The notes beneath the pieces were generated by a model that was not told the origin of the DNA, made no database searches, and worked only from the letters and a program-made list of their open reading frames with translations. From assembly GCA_003344405.1 (NCBI GenBank), contig NOWV01000109.1, positions 62,001 through 126,000 on the forward strand: a stretch of 64,000 nucleotides of DNA. Direction: 5' to 3'. Position 1 is the stretch's first letter. Each line of letters opens with the position of its first letter. Both the position numbers and the translations under genes were made by a program. This DNA is from Trichoplax sp. H2 (Eukaryota > Placozoa > Uniplacotomia > Trichoplacea). Of this stretch, positions 12,046 through 26,149 are shown piece by piece.

Positions 12046-15000
12046 ATACGGTACTTAAGATACCACGTATAATATATCCCCTGCAATGTTACATTATAGA
12101 TTGTATATATATCTTTAAGAACTATCATAAGAGCCATATATAATTGATAAGCTACCGAAAGTTGTGACTAACATTGTTATCGTTTCTTTCTTGTTGCATA
12201 TGCTGAGCTATCATTTCTATCCATTTTGAACATACGATGAGATTACTTATAGTCTGTTACGTACAATAATGGATTATGTATTATGCTACAGAGACAGAAA
12301 GAATGATATTCTTCTCATCCTAGTACCAACATAAAAAATACATCCAATATATTGTCTTCAGGTCAATATAAGAGAAATCAACATTAGGATTGCTGATACT
12401 TTTTTCCACGTAGTAATCCAAGCTACAGAAATCAAATTAATGAAAAAATTTTCATTTTATAATAATCTAGTGCCATAATCAGCATAGTTGAAGTTACAGG
12501 TTAGAATTAACTTATTTACCTATTGTAGCAGTGGTTAGGTGGGTTCTTTTAGTTTAAAGCAACGTATAAATACTAGTTGCAAGGGCATATGATAGATATT
12601 TCTTCGTTGACGAATAAGAAGAAACTAACTATCTCAAAAGCTGTTAAGCGTATCTATGTATTACATACAGATATCTTTAAGAGACTATTAAAGCAATTAC
12701 TCAAACGGGTACAGTGCTAAATTGATCCAGTTTTATGCTACTTGGACTAAATTATGCAATAGTATTAATCCAAAGCTTTTTGTATAGTCTTATACGGAAG
12801 ATATAACAGAAGATATGTTTGAATTTAGAGGGTACTAAATAGGAAGAATATTCATCATGCATTGCAAAATCTTAATCTTACTGTAAGCGATAGAAGAAAA
12901 TTAGTCTCTGTGATATATACCAATCACGAAATTCCAGATTTTAGAAAAATAAGGGCTTTATTGAATCTTATACAAAGATTAATTACACACAGCTCTACTC
13001 TAGCCGAATACTACTACTAAAGACTTCTACAACGAACTAACAGAATAATCTAAAGTTGCATGCTTTTATACTTTCCGTAGCGTTCGCAGCTACAATCCGC
13101 ATGGCAACCTTTTACCTTATTTTGCACATAGTTAAATTATTCTTAGTCATCATATCAACAGATAAAACATGTAGCGAATACTTTACATAAGAATAGATTA
13201 TATAATTGAATACCTATGTGAATTTTGTCATTAATCAAATAAAAACAACAATATTAATCTTTGTTGTATGGTAAGGATACTAAAATAGCGAATCAAAATT
13301 AAACTCAACAATTCAACCACAGCTATTCTGTAGATTATAAAAAATCGCCCTCAATCTTTTTTACTTACATCGCGTTGCTCTTGCGTCGCTATCAATGACC
13401 TTAAGACTTTCTCTATCTACTAGTAGCAACTTTTAATAACTAAATTTATTGTACCGAGCGCTTGTCATGCGTTTAAATTGAAAATCTCATCTTCCGACCG
13501 ATTTAAATTAAAAACCTAGTGGAATTGGGATGCTACATTGATTATTAACATCATACGAATGAGTTAGGATTTATTGAATATTCTGTAAGAACGAATTTAT
13601 TCCGAAGAAAAGTGTGGCCTAGAATAGTTATTTCCCTCTATTTCGGTACAGATGAAATACATTAAGATTGTTTGCATAGTTAAATTTATTATAGTCGAAT
13701 AGCGATTCCTTGATTGAACTTTAAAAAATTTATTCGAGTGAAATTAAGTTTGCTGATTAGAGTTCATTATTCTGCTCTAGTTTCATTCATCAAAGTATCA
13801 TTTAACAGTAAACATTAGGGAGAGATTTAGGTAAAAATAGTTAACTCCGCTCCTGCTCTAATATTAATCTGTAGATAAAGATTTGTATTTGAAGACGAAT
13901 TATAAACATTTTTTAATTCGAGAAGATATACTATGAATGTTTTAAGGTTCAAGATATTAATTATTGCCATAGCAATGACATAATATTACTGATATAGCAT
14001 AAATTTAAGATAGCATTAGTTATTTAGTATAGATATAAGATAGCTTACGGACAGTTTTATGTTAGAAAATATTATTATTGAATAGGAAAGATAGTGTCGA
14101 TATTAAAGGCTAGGATAATATTTGTCTGATTAATATTGATATTATTACCCATCCTTATAAGTTACAAATGTAGAAATCAATCGTGATTGATTAGTTGATT
14201 GTCTTCCAATGGTACAGTTTTACAGTATATAAATGTTGCCAAAATGGAGTATATAATTTTTTTAAGTCTGGGCTAATACGCAAGTATGGCATTGAAAAAT
14301 AAGCGAAGGAAAATGCTTTACATCTAACTTTTATAAATAAAGTAAAGGTTTGCTCTATTAACGTAGACGGTAAATTATATTCATCAATTAATAATTAGTA
14401 TACTATTAATTCCATTCCGGATATCCATTCATAAAATAGGAGCAGCAATTAAGAGCAAAATAGCCATTCAATTTCGTATACAACTTATCGCAGATAACAA
14501 ACTTACAAATAATAGTGCCGCCGGAATAGAATCTATTCGCATGAACATTTAATTAATTTTAGAAAAAAATCAATTTAACATTTAATTATTTCAATAATTA
14601 TATAATTTCGATTTAGATATAGTACTTCTAAAAACCGAATGCTGATATTTAGTTCATTCAAGATAGAATTGGATTTAGGTTATATTAATGTCATCATTTG
14701 GGCTGTAACTATACTACAGCCAAGCTTCGATATTGTGATTGCTTGTTTATCGTGATTTTTAGATGATTTTTGTCTTTTCTAGATAGAAAACGAATAATAT
14801 TCAATCATTAATTTCATAGTTTATGATGTTAGACTATGGCCATTACAACTATTTGGTAGTCTTACTTTATAGAAAAGACTCGATTTTCATAATAGTTTTA
14901 AAACTTTTGAAACTAGTGTAAGTTACTGCTGACTTAAGAAGATCAAAAATCTAGGCTGATAATGTACATGCTTACCATAATTAACCATCTATTTGTATGA

Positions 15001-15355
15001 TATAGGAGGTATATATTATAAATATTGTAATGTATTATTATATTATATATCAACTATCCAGTTATATGATATAATATCGAAATTGGGGTGTTTATTATTA
15101 GATATAATCGAATGTATGGTAATTATTACATAGTCTATAAAACGATCAAGAGCTACAGCAATTTTAGAAATTAGCACTTAATTAGAAGTGCAGTTCGTAT
15201 ATGACTATAAATAATAAATACTTGAATTGGAGAAATAATAACGACTGTAATACCACTAGATGTTAGTGACGAAGATGTCAAGAAGGATTAACTTACTCTT
15301 TGCATTGATCCTGTAAGCAGTAATACTATCGACTATAGAGACATCAGAAAATTAT

Positions 15356-18300
15356 TCATGATTTTAATACATACCTCGAGGGTGTAAACCCGTCGACGTT
15401 TTTTAGTGGAGAAGCTTGTAGTAATCTAGTATTAGAACCAGTTTTTGAGTCAGAAAATGTTCTATATGGTTTCATACTTTTATCGGTCCTCAAGCTATAT
15501 TTATATATGACGCCAGCAACCAGTATTAATACTATTAAAAGTGTTGAGAAAAAGCAACATGAATAACTCTGAAGCGCTAAAAACATAGCAGGTTAAGTAT
15601 TGGTTAAATAATATTATTTAATATGATAATGATATCTAGTAAATTGAAATTACCTATTACACATAGCCCTATGCCACCAATAATTGTCCATTGCCTTATT
15701 GTTAAACCGTGAACAATTTTGCCCCAAGGAGTAGTAGCAACAGCTAAATGATAATTTGTAGTACTGAAAATCATGGCCGTTGCATTTGTTGTGTTTAGCA
15801 GCTGCGTTTGATTTTCTTTAGAAATTTGGCTAACATTGACTGATGGCATTGATGTGCTAGTAGCAGTTGATTGCTTTTCATTTTCATTAAAATGAATACG
15901 ATAATTCTTAAAATGTTGATCATTAACATCCCATGATTTCCTTCTTGTGGCCGTGGATCGATCTGCGCTTGGTATGGACTGCGTAGAGCTTGGAATTTTT
16001 ACATCCGGTTGCTGACTTGGAATTAGATTGGTAATAGCGTAAGATCGGTTAATTGATCTTGTCGGCGGTTTAGTTTCAGTAGGTGGAGTAGTTGCTCTTG
16101 TTTTATAGCATAAACCATTTTTAATATGATATCCTGGCATACATTGATTGCAGGACGTTGATAATGAACAGGACAGGCAATGATCTGAACATACTAAAAT
16201 GCAATAATACAGCTTTCAATTTAAGAAATTATTAGGCTTGTCTACAGCATACATTAAAGTAAAAATATTTTAGCAATGGATAATTTAAATGATCATTTCA
16301 TACTTACAGATTGGGAGAAAACCATTACTATCGGTATAGGGACGAATACATGCTTTCTCAATGGATGGGCATAGGACAAAGCCATTGCAATCGGGAAATT
16401 CAATAAATTCGCCACCATGAACGCATAAAGCTTCATATTCTAGAAGATATTGAAGAATATCACTGAATAAGATGATCATACGCTATCGATATCCATTCTA
16501 GACGAATTTAAGAAGTTTACAAAATTCACAAAGTTGTGCTAGTTCTATTATTTAAGGTCATGACTGCAGTCGCTTTTTTATTGATTATTCTTAATCAAAT
16601 TAAAGAGTTTACGCGATACTTATCAAATTTAGCTCCGTCATTTATGATTATGATAGGTGGTTTTTGATTATTGCTACTAGAACCTAATCAGCCTCTAAGA
16701 GGTTAGTAAATTTTTCTGAAATTGTCTAAATTATTTAAAATTATGATCAATACTACTCTCCTTTATGCTCATGTGAACTTAAATTTTGGCTTGAAATTAA
16801 ACTGGCTATAAGCTAATTATATACTAAGTATTGTTGTAGTCAAGCTGTGAAAACTACAGACGAAGTAATAGGCGTATTTAATTATCACAGCATTGCCGCT
16901 GAGCTTGTAGCAGCTGATCAGAGACATAGGATCTACAGTTCATGTCTGTAGTGTATTTAGAATATACTGTAACTATATTCTACTCTTAAATATAGACATA
17001 TTGTATTGCTCTTATATTTAGACAGATCTACAGTCCGCTTACTCTACATTCATATATAGACTACTGTATTTAGTTATTACGGTAATCGCTGTTTTCTACA
17101 ATCATCTGCTATTTTGTAACCTTTTATGGTATATGTTGTATCTAATTCCACAATCCTATTCTCTGTATGTGCTCTATCTTTAAAACTATAAATACCGGCG
17201 ATTTCTACCTCGGAGTTCATTAGCCTCTCAGTTAGTCTTCTAGTTAGTCTCTCACAGTCTAATACTTCTACTCGTTACTCACGACAGCTTGCACGCTGAT
17301 CCTACCGTAACTACCTCACTGTACTTCACATTACTAACCTACAATAAAGCATAACTTTTATAACCTCTTTGTTGTAATAATTGTAAATGGCGACTAAATC
17401 TCAATCCTCTGAGATATCGAACCCTCCATCACAATGTCATAATGACTCATTATTACCACAGCAAAATGAATTCAGGATTATACACAAAAGATTTTGACTT
17501 GTAAATACTTTATGGTTATTCGTGTCAAAAATTTTTAGTTATTATCAATAACATATTAACTACAAGACATACCGTTGTACTTTAGGACAATTTGAATTTT
17601 TTGATGATAGGTATTATTAACACAAGTCATATCCATGCAGAATCCACTTGGTATACGATGATATTTCGAACTGGTTAATGTACTTAATAAGCATCTAGAA
17701 TTACGATCGAATTTGGGTCCACAGTTACCATTAAGATCTGTGGGATCAGAAAGTGAAATAGTGAACAAGCTTGATAAATCTAACTACCTAGGTCAGTTCA
17801 AACTATCATACAATTCATATTCACTCAAACAGAGCTAAATATAGAAAAAAGTAATATATTAAATCTAGGAATAAATAAATTAATATAGTAATTATATACA
17901 TAGGTTAATGCAGCACACCATATACAGCACTATCGTAAGTTAAAGGTGCTCATAAATATTCATAATTTAACAATTTAAATATATGAAAGACCAGTAATAA
18001 ATTAGTGCAACAGAGAGAAAAATTGTTAAAATTAGGTATAAGATTGTTCTATTACATGATATACGTAAGAATTATGATCTTATTGTGACTGAAAACTCTT
18101 TAATTTACTAGCTGATACTAATAAATAAATATTAATGGACAAATTAGTATTAAAGTATATTATAGACCACTAATAAATCAGTGCAATAGAGAGAACTGTT
18201 AAAACTAGGTATAAGACTGTCTTACTACACGATGTAAAAATAAAATCTCATCGTGACTGAAACCTCATCAATTTACTAAATTATACTCATAAATAAATTT

Positions 18301-21300
18301 AAATAAAAAATTTTGCATTATAGTATATAATCGACCAGCAATAGGTTAATGAAATAGGGAAAAACTATAATCTCATCGTGACTGAAATCTCTTTAATTTA
18401 CTTAGATATAAGATTAATGGGTATTAAACTAAGCTCTAGATAGAAAAAGCACATTGAATATAGCGCTGGCTAACAATTATTGAACCTTTAAAGCTCATAG
18501 TATACCAATACAACTCTAAAATAAACCAATAATGCAAAAATATAAAAATAAAATTATTGAAAGTGAAAACCTTATTACCTGAAACGCTAGCGGCATTATT
18601 ATTATCAGAACAAACGCCATCAATATAAGCCATATTGACTTTACAGTTATTCATCCATTTATTAGTTTTACATTCCCCCTATCAAATGAAATACTCTGCT
18701 TAAAAATTTGAACTAGTTAAAATCAAAATTTCATCTGTTATGTAAATTTAAAGTAAAAATTGAAAGTACAACATCACAACAATGACCGTTTGCAAACTAC
18801 GCCACGAAAAGCTCAACTATGGGTGGGAATGATATCGACAGATTTATTTTACATTCCTTACCCATGCATCGTGATCGTCTGTACATCCAGAGAAATAAAT
18901 GTTATCGCATGCATAAGGATAATGACTGGGATTACTGCAGTTACCATACAGAAAATGACATCCTAATCCTAATTGATGATCATAAAAGAATAAATAACAT
19001 GAGCTACGATAACATCATTAGTTATAATTTATACATCTCAAGTTTATCATAAAATGAAGGCGTACTCGATCATATGTGAACTATGCGAGCAAGAGTTTTA
19101 ACAGCACAGCATTAAAGAGTAAGAATCGAAATAATGAGGTCGATTTGATCTTTATCTTAATTATAAGTTTTCTAAAGCTACGATTAATTACTGATATTAT
19201 TTGCTGTCTTGATAAGGTAATAGGAAATTTTAGAGACAGTAATGTTTTCGAAATTATAACTAAAACGTCCCATGGTGGAGGAAGAAGTCCAGTAAAGAGA
19301 AGAAAAGTGATCACTAGTATTATTGTTATTATTCGTCTTAGTCGATTCTTTGAATTATAAGTCGATAGAGGAGCATATTATTGTTGTTATGATTATAGAA
19401 GGCCTAAATGAGCATACAAGGAGAAGAATACCTTTTCCCCACCACATCTTCCGCTTAAATACTGCATTGTAGTCTGGTCGATACCAACCGCTATCTTCCA
19501 TTAAGGCTAATGTAAACTCGCTAACGCTGTCGAGGCTAATACAATTCAGAATTGAAATAAAGGAAAAGAGTAAATAAATCATTAATTCAACATCGGAAAT
19601 ACGTTATACAAAAGTTTTTTTAATCTAAATAAGCCTTAAAGTCAATAATTTCTATCTATAGTAATGAATACGAGCATTCTTACCGGCCTAGCCCAACCGT
19701 ACTTGCTGCTGTCATAATTTCGTGGCGTAAAATTCTCATTTCCCAATGTGAGCTAGCAATGTATGCAAAATGATTGTTATTCCAAGACAATCGAGGTGTT
19801 ATCAAAAATGAAGAGGGGTGGAGGTAGAACAGCCAATTCATCCAATAGGAAGATATCGATTAATTAAGCAAGATTAATAGATTAACTAATAATAGCATTA
19901 CTGCCTCACTTGCTACTATGTCAACATGAAATAACTGTTAGCAATCATTTAGATTGTTACTGGATAAATTATTAATTTAATTATTTATGGAGCTAAATAT
20001 GCAGTTAGATTTTTACAAGGATAGTTACCTTAATTCTCCAGATAATCCGCCGTCCTCTAGTTCTACACCTTGAATAAAGTTGCAGCTGAAATATTTTCGA
20101 GCTACTTCCATGACCTATCCGTTGATTAAATTGTAAGGCAGTAATTTTTAAATTAAAAATAGTATAATAAAGAGAAATCAGTGATTAATACTATATATCT
20201 ATATATCAATGAAAATATTCCAATCAAAACAAGTTCAAAATAAGGGAAGTCATAGCAGAAAATAAAATTTTATCTGTCTCATAAGGTCATTTTCTCACTG
20301 TACTGATGATTCAGACGCTGAGATTTTTATAAGCTGAGATAAAATTATGTTCATATGCACCTATAGCTATCAGTGTATCTTAATCATACAATTTACATAA
20401 CTTCTTTCTCGATTTAATATCAGCCAATAGTATACAACAAAGAATTCAAATATTTCATTTGAATTCAGTAAGGTTACTGAACTATTTACAAGTGAATCTA
20501 ATAGTTTAAGTCTTTGCATTAATCATATGTATTACTTCAAAGTTTATTCGAAAGACAATCTTTAATTGAAGAGAATTGCACTTCTTCATCAATAGTTAAA
20601 CATATGAGTCAATGTGATCCTGTTAAACAGAGTCGGTTTAAGATTGACGATAATTTGAAATATGTTGAACTAAGATAATATATTCATGCCTTATAAGCTA
20701 TTGAAAACTATTTTTAATGATATATCTAATTTAAGGTAAAAGTTTATTACTAATGATACATAAAGTTTCTAGAGTAATGGCGTAATTGAGATGATAAATA
20801 CAATAGAAGAGGAATTACTAATTCTGATATCGCGTAGATTGATGCACTGTAGCACAACTTAAGAACAATTTAATAAGCATTTTGGTAGTAGTTATGATTA
20901 ATTTTGTTAAAATTTCGTCAATCTGGACAATACTGGCGAACATTATAGCCTTCAGAGTTGATTAAATTAGATAATGAAAAGAAATCACTACAAATCTATG
21001 AATTAATGAGAAAGGTTGTATCCATATAGAAATAGCCCTTACATCTAGAAGATTTTGGAATTAAGGAACTACTAAGCTTATAAATCATTTAATTGAAAGT
21101 ATCAGATCTTTAATAATACCTAAATCGCTGCTTTTGCTTACATGAAAGTGAAATAGTTGTAGTTTTAAGCCATTCGTATAATAAACCTATCTTTTAAATG
21201 CCAATCTTTAGGATAATATGGACTTGGCTTATTATAGGAAATTAAAGATAATCTCAGTCTAATTAACTCAAAATACATGCTATTTCATCATACTTTACTA

Positions 21301-24300
21301 ACTACGGTAATTACTAAAATAGGTTGTATTGTAAAAATATATTTCAATCAAGATCTATGAGATAGATAGTACGGCAGTTAAAGAAAAATAATCACATACA
21401 AACATTTTCGGTCAATATTCAAACATTAATAATATATGTAAGCCAGATTAAATAGCCAAGTAATGAAAAGTATCAAATAAGCCGACAATCTTTATGATGT
21501 ATGCAATTAATATGTTGTAGAATTAAAATTTCAATGTTGATAATAACTGTCATAGAATAAGAAAGAGACCGTAAAACTAGAAAATTTACCTTCGGTGATG
21601 TGATAGCTCTCACTTGTCTACCGTTAACTGTTATATGCTCAACAGCACTATAAATTGAACCATCTCTCTTTCGAAACCTATATGATATTTATTTTAATGG
21701 ATGTTTTGAAGAATTAAAAATTCAATAGATTATAACACAAATAAATCAAGAAGATACCAATCAATCTTGTAGGTGATGGACAGTATATATTACGGGAAAT
21801 TAATCGAATGCTTTATAATCTCTTTTCTGGACTATTAATATCTAATATATGCGTATTATGATAGTCAATAATCTTAAAACTGTCAAATAAACAAATTGAT
21901 CAGGTAAGACTAAGCATGAACTCAACCTACCAATGTTAATAATGGTTAGAAATAATGTAATACGAACTCTAGTAATATAGACTACAAGTTAATCTAAAAT
22001 AAGAGAACTTTTGAATTCTGATAGGTTATGAATTAATAACCAAATCAATGTTTTTTGAATATGAATTTTTTTTCTATTGATCATGTAAAATAAACTTGAT
22101 ATTGAACTAAATAGTTGAAATGATTGATATAAACAACCTAGTGCATCGATATTAATCAATCATGACATGGAAACTATTCCAAAGCTAATGAGTTAGTAAA
22201 TTCCATTCTCTCTTGATAACAATGCTAATTCAATATTGATTTAAGCTAATTTACGCAATTGGACTTACTTAGTAAAAAACATCGACGATAAACCCAAGGT
22301 GTGGAATAATTCATGAATTGCAATATTTCGAATCGATTGATAATCATGGCTTTCACTGAAAGTCTATTGAGGTAAAATTAGGCATATTATTGCAAATATA
22401 TAGTCTCTAAAAATTCCTATCATAACTATACATACAATTTTTAAATTTAATAAAGTAACATTGGACTAAGGTATTAATACGTGGATTTGATATGGCGTTA
22501 AATACTACTTGTTTTAATAATAAGCAAGAAAGAATTTTAATAGATAAGGATAATTTCAGGATGATTTCATCTTGCTTAAATTCAAAATGAATCGCTAAAG
22601 TACATCATGGGGCAAAAACTCCAACCTCTACTACAGCCGACTGCTATCAAGATAATCTCATTAACAAGAGACTTGAAAGTCATTCTGCTTTTTAAATCTA
22701 ACAGAGAATGGCTGTAATCAATTACCAATTGTAATCCTATACTCAGTAAGACCATAATATTATATTTCTTGTCGCTTAGATAGTCTTTTCCTTACTAAAT
22801 TAGACTTATAGTTTCGATCATAATTAACTATGATTTAAATGTATCTGAAGCAAAGCAATGGTAACTTAATCTATCCTTTGTTTCGCTCTAGATAGCATTA
22901 TATTCCCGTTTAATCATGATCTTGATAAGGAAAGAATATTAGATATCACTAAAAATTAATCCTTCATACACGTTCATAACTATTTCCGACCCTACGAGCA
23001 AATTTCAACTAGTTGCAGTTGTCATTGTCCCTTTAGCTCTGTGATAGGAAATAGCTGTGATATAGTATGGTATCTAGTTTTAATCATCTATAAGACTATC
23101 ATATCATGTTTAAGTTAGAAAAGAGATTTTAAAGGATAATTTATAATTGAATCAAATATTTTACCATCTGATTATGCTATCATTGTTTTAAGAAATTATT
23201 TTAATATAAATGTGCGTAGTGTTGAAAAGAATCATAACAAATATTAATAAGAAATACCCGTGTCTAAAAATTTTAATTAAATTTTTCTAGTTGCAATTAT
23301 TAATGAGTTGTTGCAGGCTTCATCACTACTAGCAATTTAGACATTAAATTAATCGTAAGGCACAAATAGTATTAACTTCATTCATTTTCATGTTACCAAT
23401 GCGCATTCCTATCGTTCTACTCTAGCTGAGCTGTTGATATCATAATTATATTTTCAATATAAAGATAAGCACTTTGGATCATTATTTTCGTCAATTTCAT
23501 TCCTAACAATAGTAAAGAATTGAACGCATAATCTCTAGCTGCGATTTACAGGCAAAGCCGCGAATAATATTTGGTTAATGCTATCTATGCTGCTACATTC
23601 TCTTATGCACGATATATCTTATTACTATTTTTTTAGCTATCGGTTATTTAAAGTGCTTGTATGCCTTTAACTGAAGCAATTCATGAATCAAAAATTATTT
23701 CTGCTATAAGTTGATGTTTTCAGGTAGTAAAAAATCAAGTAACGATAATTTATAGCATTCCTATAGGAGTGGTCCTAAATATACCTTCGATTGTAATAAT
23801 ATTGAAGAAATTAGATTAGGCTAAGCATTGTAAGTAGCTAATACTGTATCAGTATGCTGAGAGGATTGATCTAACTACCGGCAGTGAACTAAAAGGTAGC
23901 GGTTAGTTGATTTATAAGTATAATTATTCTCAATCGCTTTCTTCCCCTCCCCTTTATTGACAAACTATGTATTTTACGTAATTCTTTTCATCTCTATAGT
24001 AAGATACTTACATTTGGACAAAAATTGATATAGCCTAAAATTGGGCGTCCCGTTGATTGGTATACACCACATACCGATGCGTAAGCTAATACTCCACTTT
24101 GGCATATGTCTAATTGAAGTCAAGAAGTGATATTGAATTGACATTGAATAACACAAAAGGAAAAGATAGCCGCTACAGATTAAAAGATACATGATAGATT
24201 CTATTTTAAACCAATTGCTGCTTTGATATAAATGAAATTGAGAAAATGAAATACAATTCTATCTTAACAAATAATTAATTGTATTGACAATTTTGGTAGC

Positions 24301-26149
24301 TCTTAGCGCAATATTTTTCTCAGAAGAATAACAAAAAAATAATGAAAATAACAATAACAACAACAACAAATTATCATCATCAAGTATAGAAAAAGAAATA
24401 GAACAGGGTTTTATTTAACTTACCATCAGATAAGGAATAGATATAAAGTAGATAGTCTGTGTTAGCGATACCATGACCTCCATAGGATCGACAATTGGAT
24501 GTGTTACAATGTTGAATTTGGCTGTAGTGTTCTTCAAGTAAATGATCGTTATGATGATTGGGTCCACATTGGATAGATTGTAATGTCTTGCATTGGCGTG
24601 TTGTAGAATTCCATGTAGATTGGCAAGCATGAAATTGTAAAGGGTGTTCAATCGGTTGGACAGATAGGGCTTTTTTAAAATAATTTAATGCATCGGGTAT
24701 AATTCGATTGCGTAAAAATTGATAGGATTTTTCCTTCAACTGAATTTTATCCTGAACATAATGCGGATGAATTCGAATAGGTTGCCAATCGCGATTGATT
24801 GCACGTTTACTTCTTTCATGATGCTGTTGTATTTGAGGGTGAGGATGATGGTGATGTTGATCAACATTTAATGATGCAACGGGTCGATTTCGAGCTAAAA
24901 CCTATTATTGTTATAAGATAACAGAGTTCCTTTCTTAAGTAATTAGATTCCAATTTAAAATTATTTTAATCAACATACAAGAATAGAAGTAATTATCATC
25001 ATTGAAATCCCGCCCATATAAAAAAACTGAATTACGCTTAAGTAGCTCGTTTATCATATATTCAATATGGCGGAAGATAATAACGTATACTTTCACGCAA
25101 TCGATGGAATTTTGTCGCATTTTAAGTTAACCATAGTCAGCAACCATCGTCTAACTATGGACTAACCCTGTTCTACTAGTCATCGATTAATATACTATCG
25201 TCATCATAACTATCACTATGATCGCTAGTAGGGCTTGCTTAAAAAATAGATGGTGTGATTTTGTTGTAGATAATGTTACTTAAGTTAATATTGATCACTT
25301 AGGTCAATAAAAAACAAGTAGTAACTTTTGATAAACAATAGTTGGTAATTAATCATTTCAATGCCATCATTTTTCTCCTTTAGTCAACACTTGACTGCAA
25401 AGTCCATCAAGAGTATCAGTATTTCACTAGTTAATGGTTTTTTCAGCTGGCATAGCATGGAATAAGTTAGCATCGAGAGATATTTATAGAAAATTTCTCA
25501 TATTGAATAAGAGTCACCACGATATCCTAATCTTAACCAATCGACTACATCATAACGTGGAACATTTCCAATAGTATTATAGTGCTGTTAATGGAAACTT
25601 TAGTCTTTATAAGATTAAATTAATGAATATTTATTCACTAAATTAAGAATTTTTTCCTTGCCACGCACTTTTAGCCAATTTTTTACGTTCATCATGACTT
25701 TGAATGTAGGTGTTATAAGTTGGAGAAAAAACAGAAATAAAATAAAATTGGGGAAACCATGCGGCATAACAGGGATTCCAATTAGCTAATATCGTTATCT
25801 ACACTAAGTGATAGCGTTATAATGACGATAAAAACGCTCTATATTAGCCATGGCACAGTATTCATTAAAATAGATCTATCTACGCAACTATTTTTCTACA
25901 CGTATAGAAGTAGATAGCTGTAGACAAATCAGTATATTGTTGGCTGAGTTAAATTCTAAATTATCTCTGAGTAAAAGGTGCATCATCTTGTCGAATTTCT
26001 TTACTTGACAATCAGATAAATACTTGACTTTTTGTTAACTTTAGATTTCTTACCTTATGATGAGAACATTCATGTTCCAACGCCCAACCTTTCGTTACTA
26101 CCGTTAAAATGAGCAAAATGAACCATGTTAGGCGTAGTAGTAATTCCAT
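15356..26149 (-). CDS. Gene B: leishmanolysin-like M8 metallopeptidase, membrane-anchored
   Basis: M8 zinc metallopeptidase predicted to be secreted and tethered to the membrane. Minus-strand exons: 26149-26054, 24901-24424, 24109-24012, 22363-22269, 21677-21590, 20114-20029, 19752-19684, 19535-19432, 18968-18862, 18678-18579, 17737-17573, 16439-16308, 16193-15654 and 15576-15356. They sum to 2379 nt (792 residues) with consistent phase throughout. Features in order: signal peptide ending near GWA, ECSHH cysteine switch, a His-rich pro-peptide with a furin-type RSKR site, HELFHTLGL near residue 241, SHWE near 316 with Met-turn EIM, MEDSGWY, GLGC Cys-rich region, one furin-like repeat, a long Ser/Thr stalk and a split transmembrane helix. 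The tail is short and basic. The last exon has an internal GTATGT that could serve as an alternative donor. All catalytic residues are present, so activity is expected by family knowledge. Confidence 0.88.
16830..17480 (+). mobile_element. LTR-like promoter and poly(A) module inside a gene B intron
   Basis: A plus-strand TATAAATA box at 17187-17194 is followed about 25-30 bp later by TTCATTAG/TCAGTTAG initiator-like sequence. A pyrimidine-rich leader comes next, then AATAAA at 17343-17348. Beyond that, an ATG opens a 37-codon frame (MATKSQSSEISNPP...) ending in TGA. TATA, short leader, poly(A) signal and coding start in this order is how an LTR followed by gag would look. I cannot see a second LTR, clear TG..CA termini or a target duplication. 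It could instead be an antisense promoter. Confidence 0.3.
17980..18410. repeat. Three diverged tandem copies (about 175 bp) in an intron of gene B
   Basis: Blocks beginning GACCAGTAATAAATTAGTGCA-like occur near 17985, 18168 and 18337. Each is followed by a GAGAGAA/ACTGTTAAAA region and CTCATCGTGACTGAAA or a diverged form of it. The third copy is shortened. Confidence 0.6.
22269..22363 (-). CDS. Gene B exon 4: zinc-binding active site HELFHTLGL
   Basis: 95-nt exon in phase 0 to 2. It encodes IAIHELFHTLGLSSM. The usual Phe after the second Gly position is Leu here; the zinc ligands and catalytic Glu are intact. Confidence 0.88.
24424..24901 (-). CDS. Gene B exon 2: His-rich pro-peptide with furin-type site
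   Basis: 478 nt, phase 0 to 1. A histidine cluster (QHHHHPHPQIQQHH) is followed by ERSKRA, a match to the R-x-K-R furin consensus, just ahead of the mature-domain start WQPIRIHPHYV. It continues through CKTLQSIQCGP to GIANTDYLLYIYS. Genes A, D and E have basic residues in this region but no such clear site. Confidence 0.82.
26054..26149 (-). CDS. Gene B exon 1: signal peptide and cysteine switch
   Basis: ATG at 26149, 32 codons. The hydrophobic core WFILLILTVV precedes a likely cleavage near GWA. The exon ends EHECSHHK at a GTAAGA donor in phase 0, as in the other family members. Confidence 0.8.

Larger units (their letters stand above)
8163..15355. other. Gene-poor AT-rich interval between genes A and B
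   Basis: About 7.2 kb with no exon or RNA gene that I can support on either strand. It contains two old tandem duplications, near 9.0-9.35 kb and 11.5-12.05 kb, listed separately. Confidence 0.5.

Noticed and set aside
18760-19052. Plus-strand frames including RNKCYRMHKDNDWDYCS, which look kringle-like
   Set aside because: The complementary strand encodes gene B exon 9 (GLGCHFLYGNCS, then PYAC) with matching splice sites and phase, so the plus frames are shadows.
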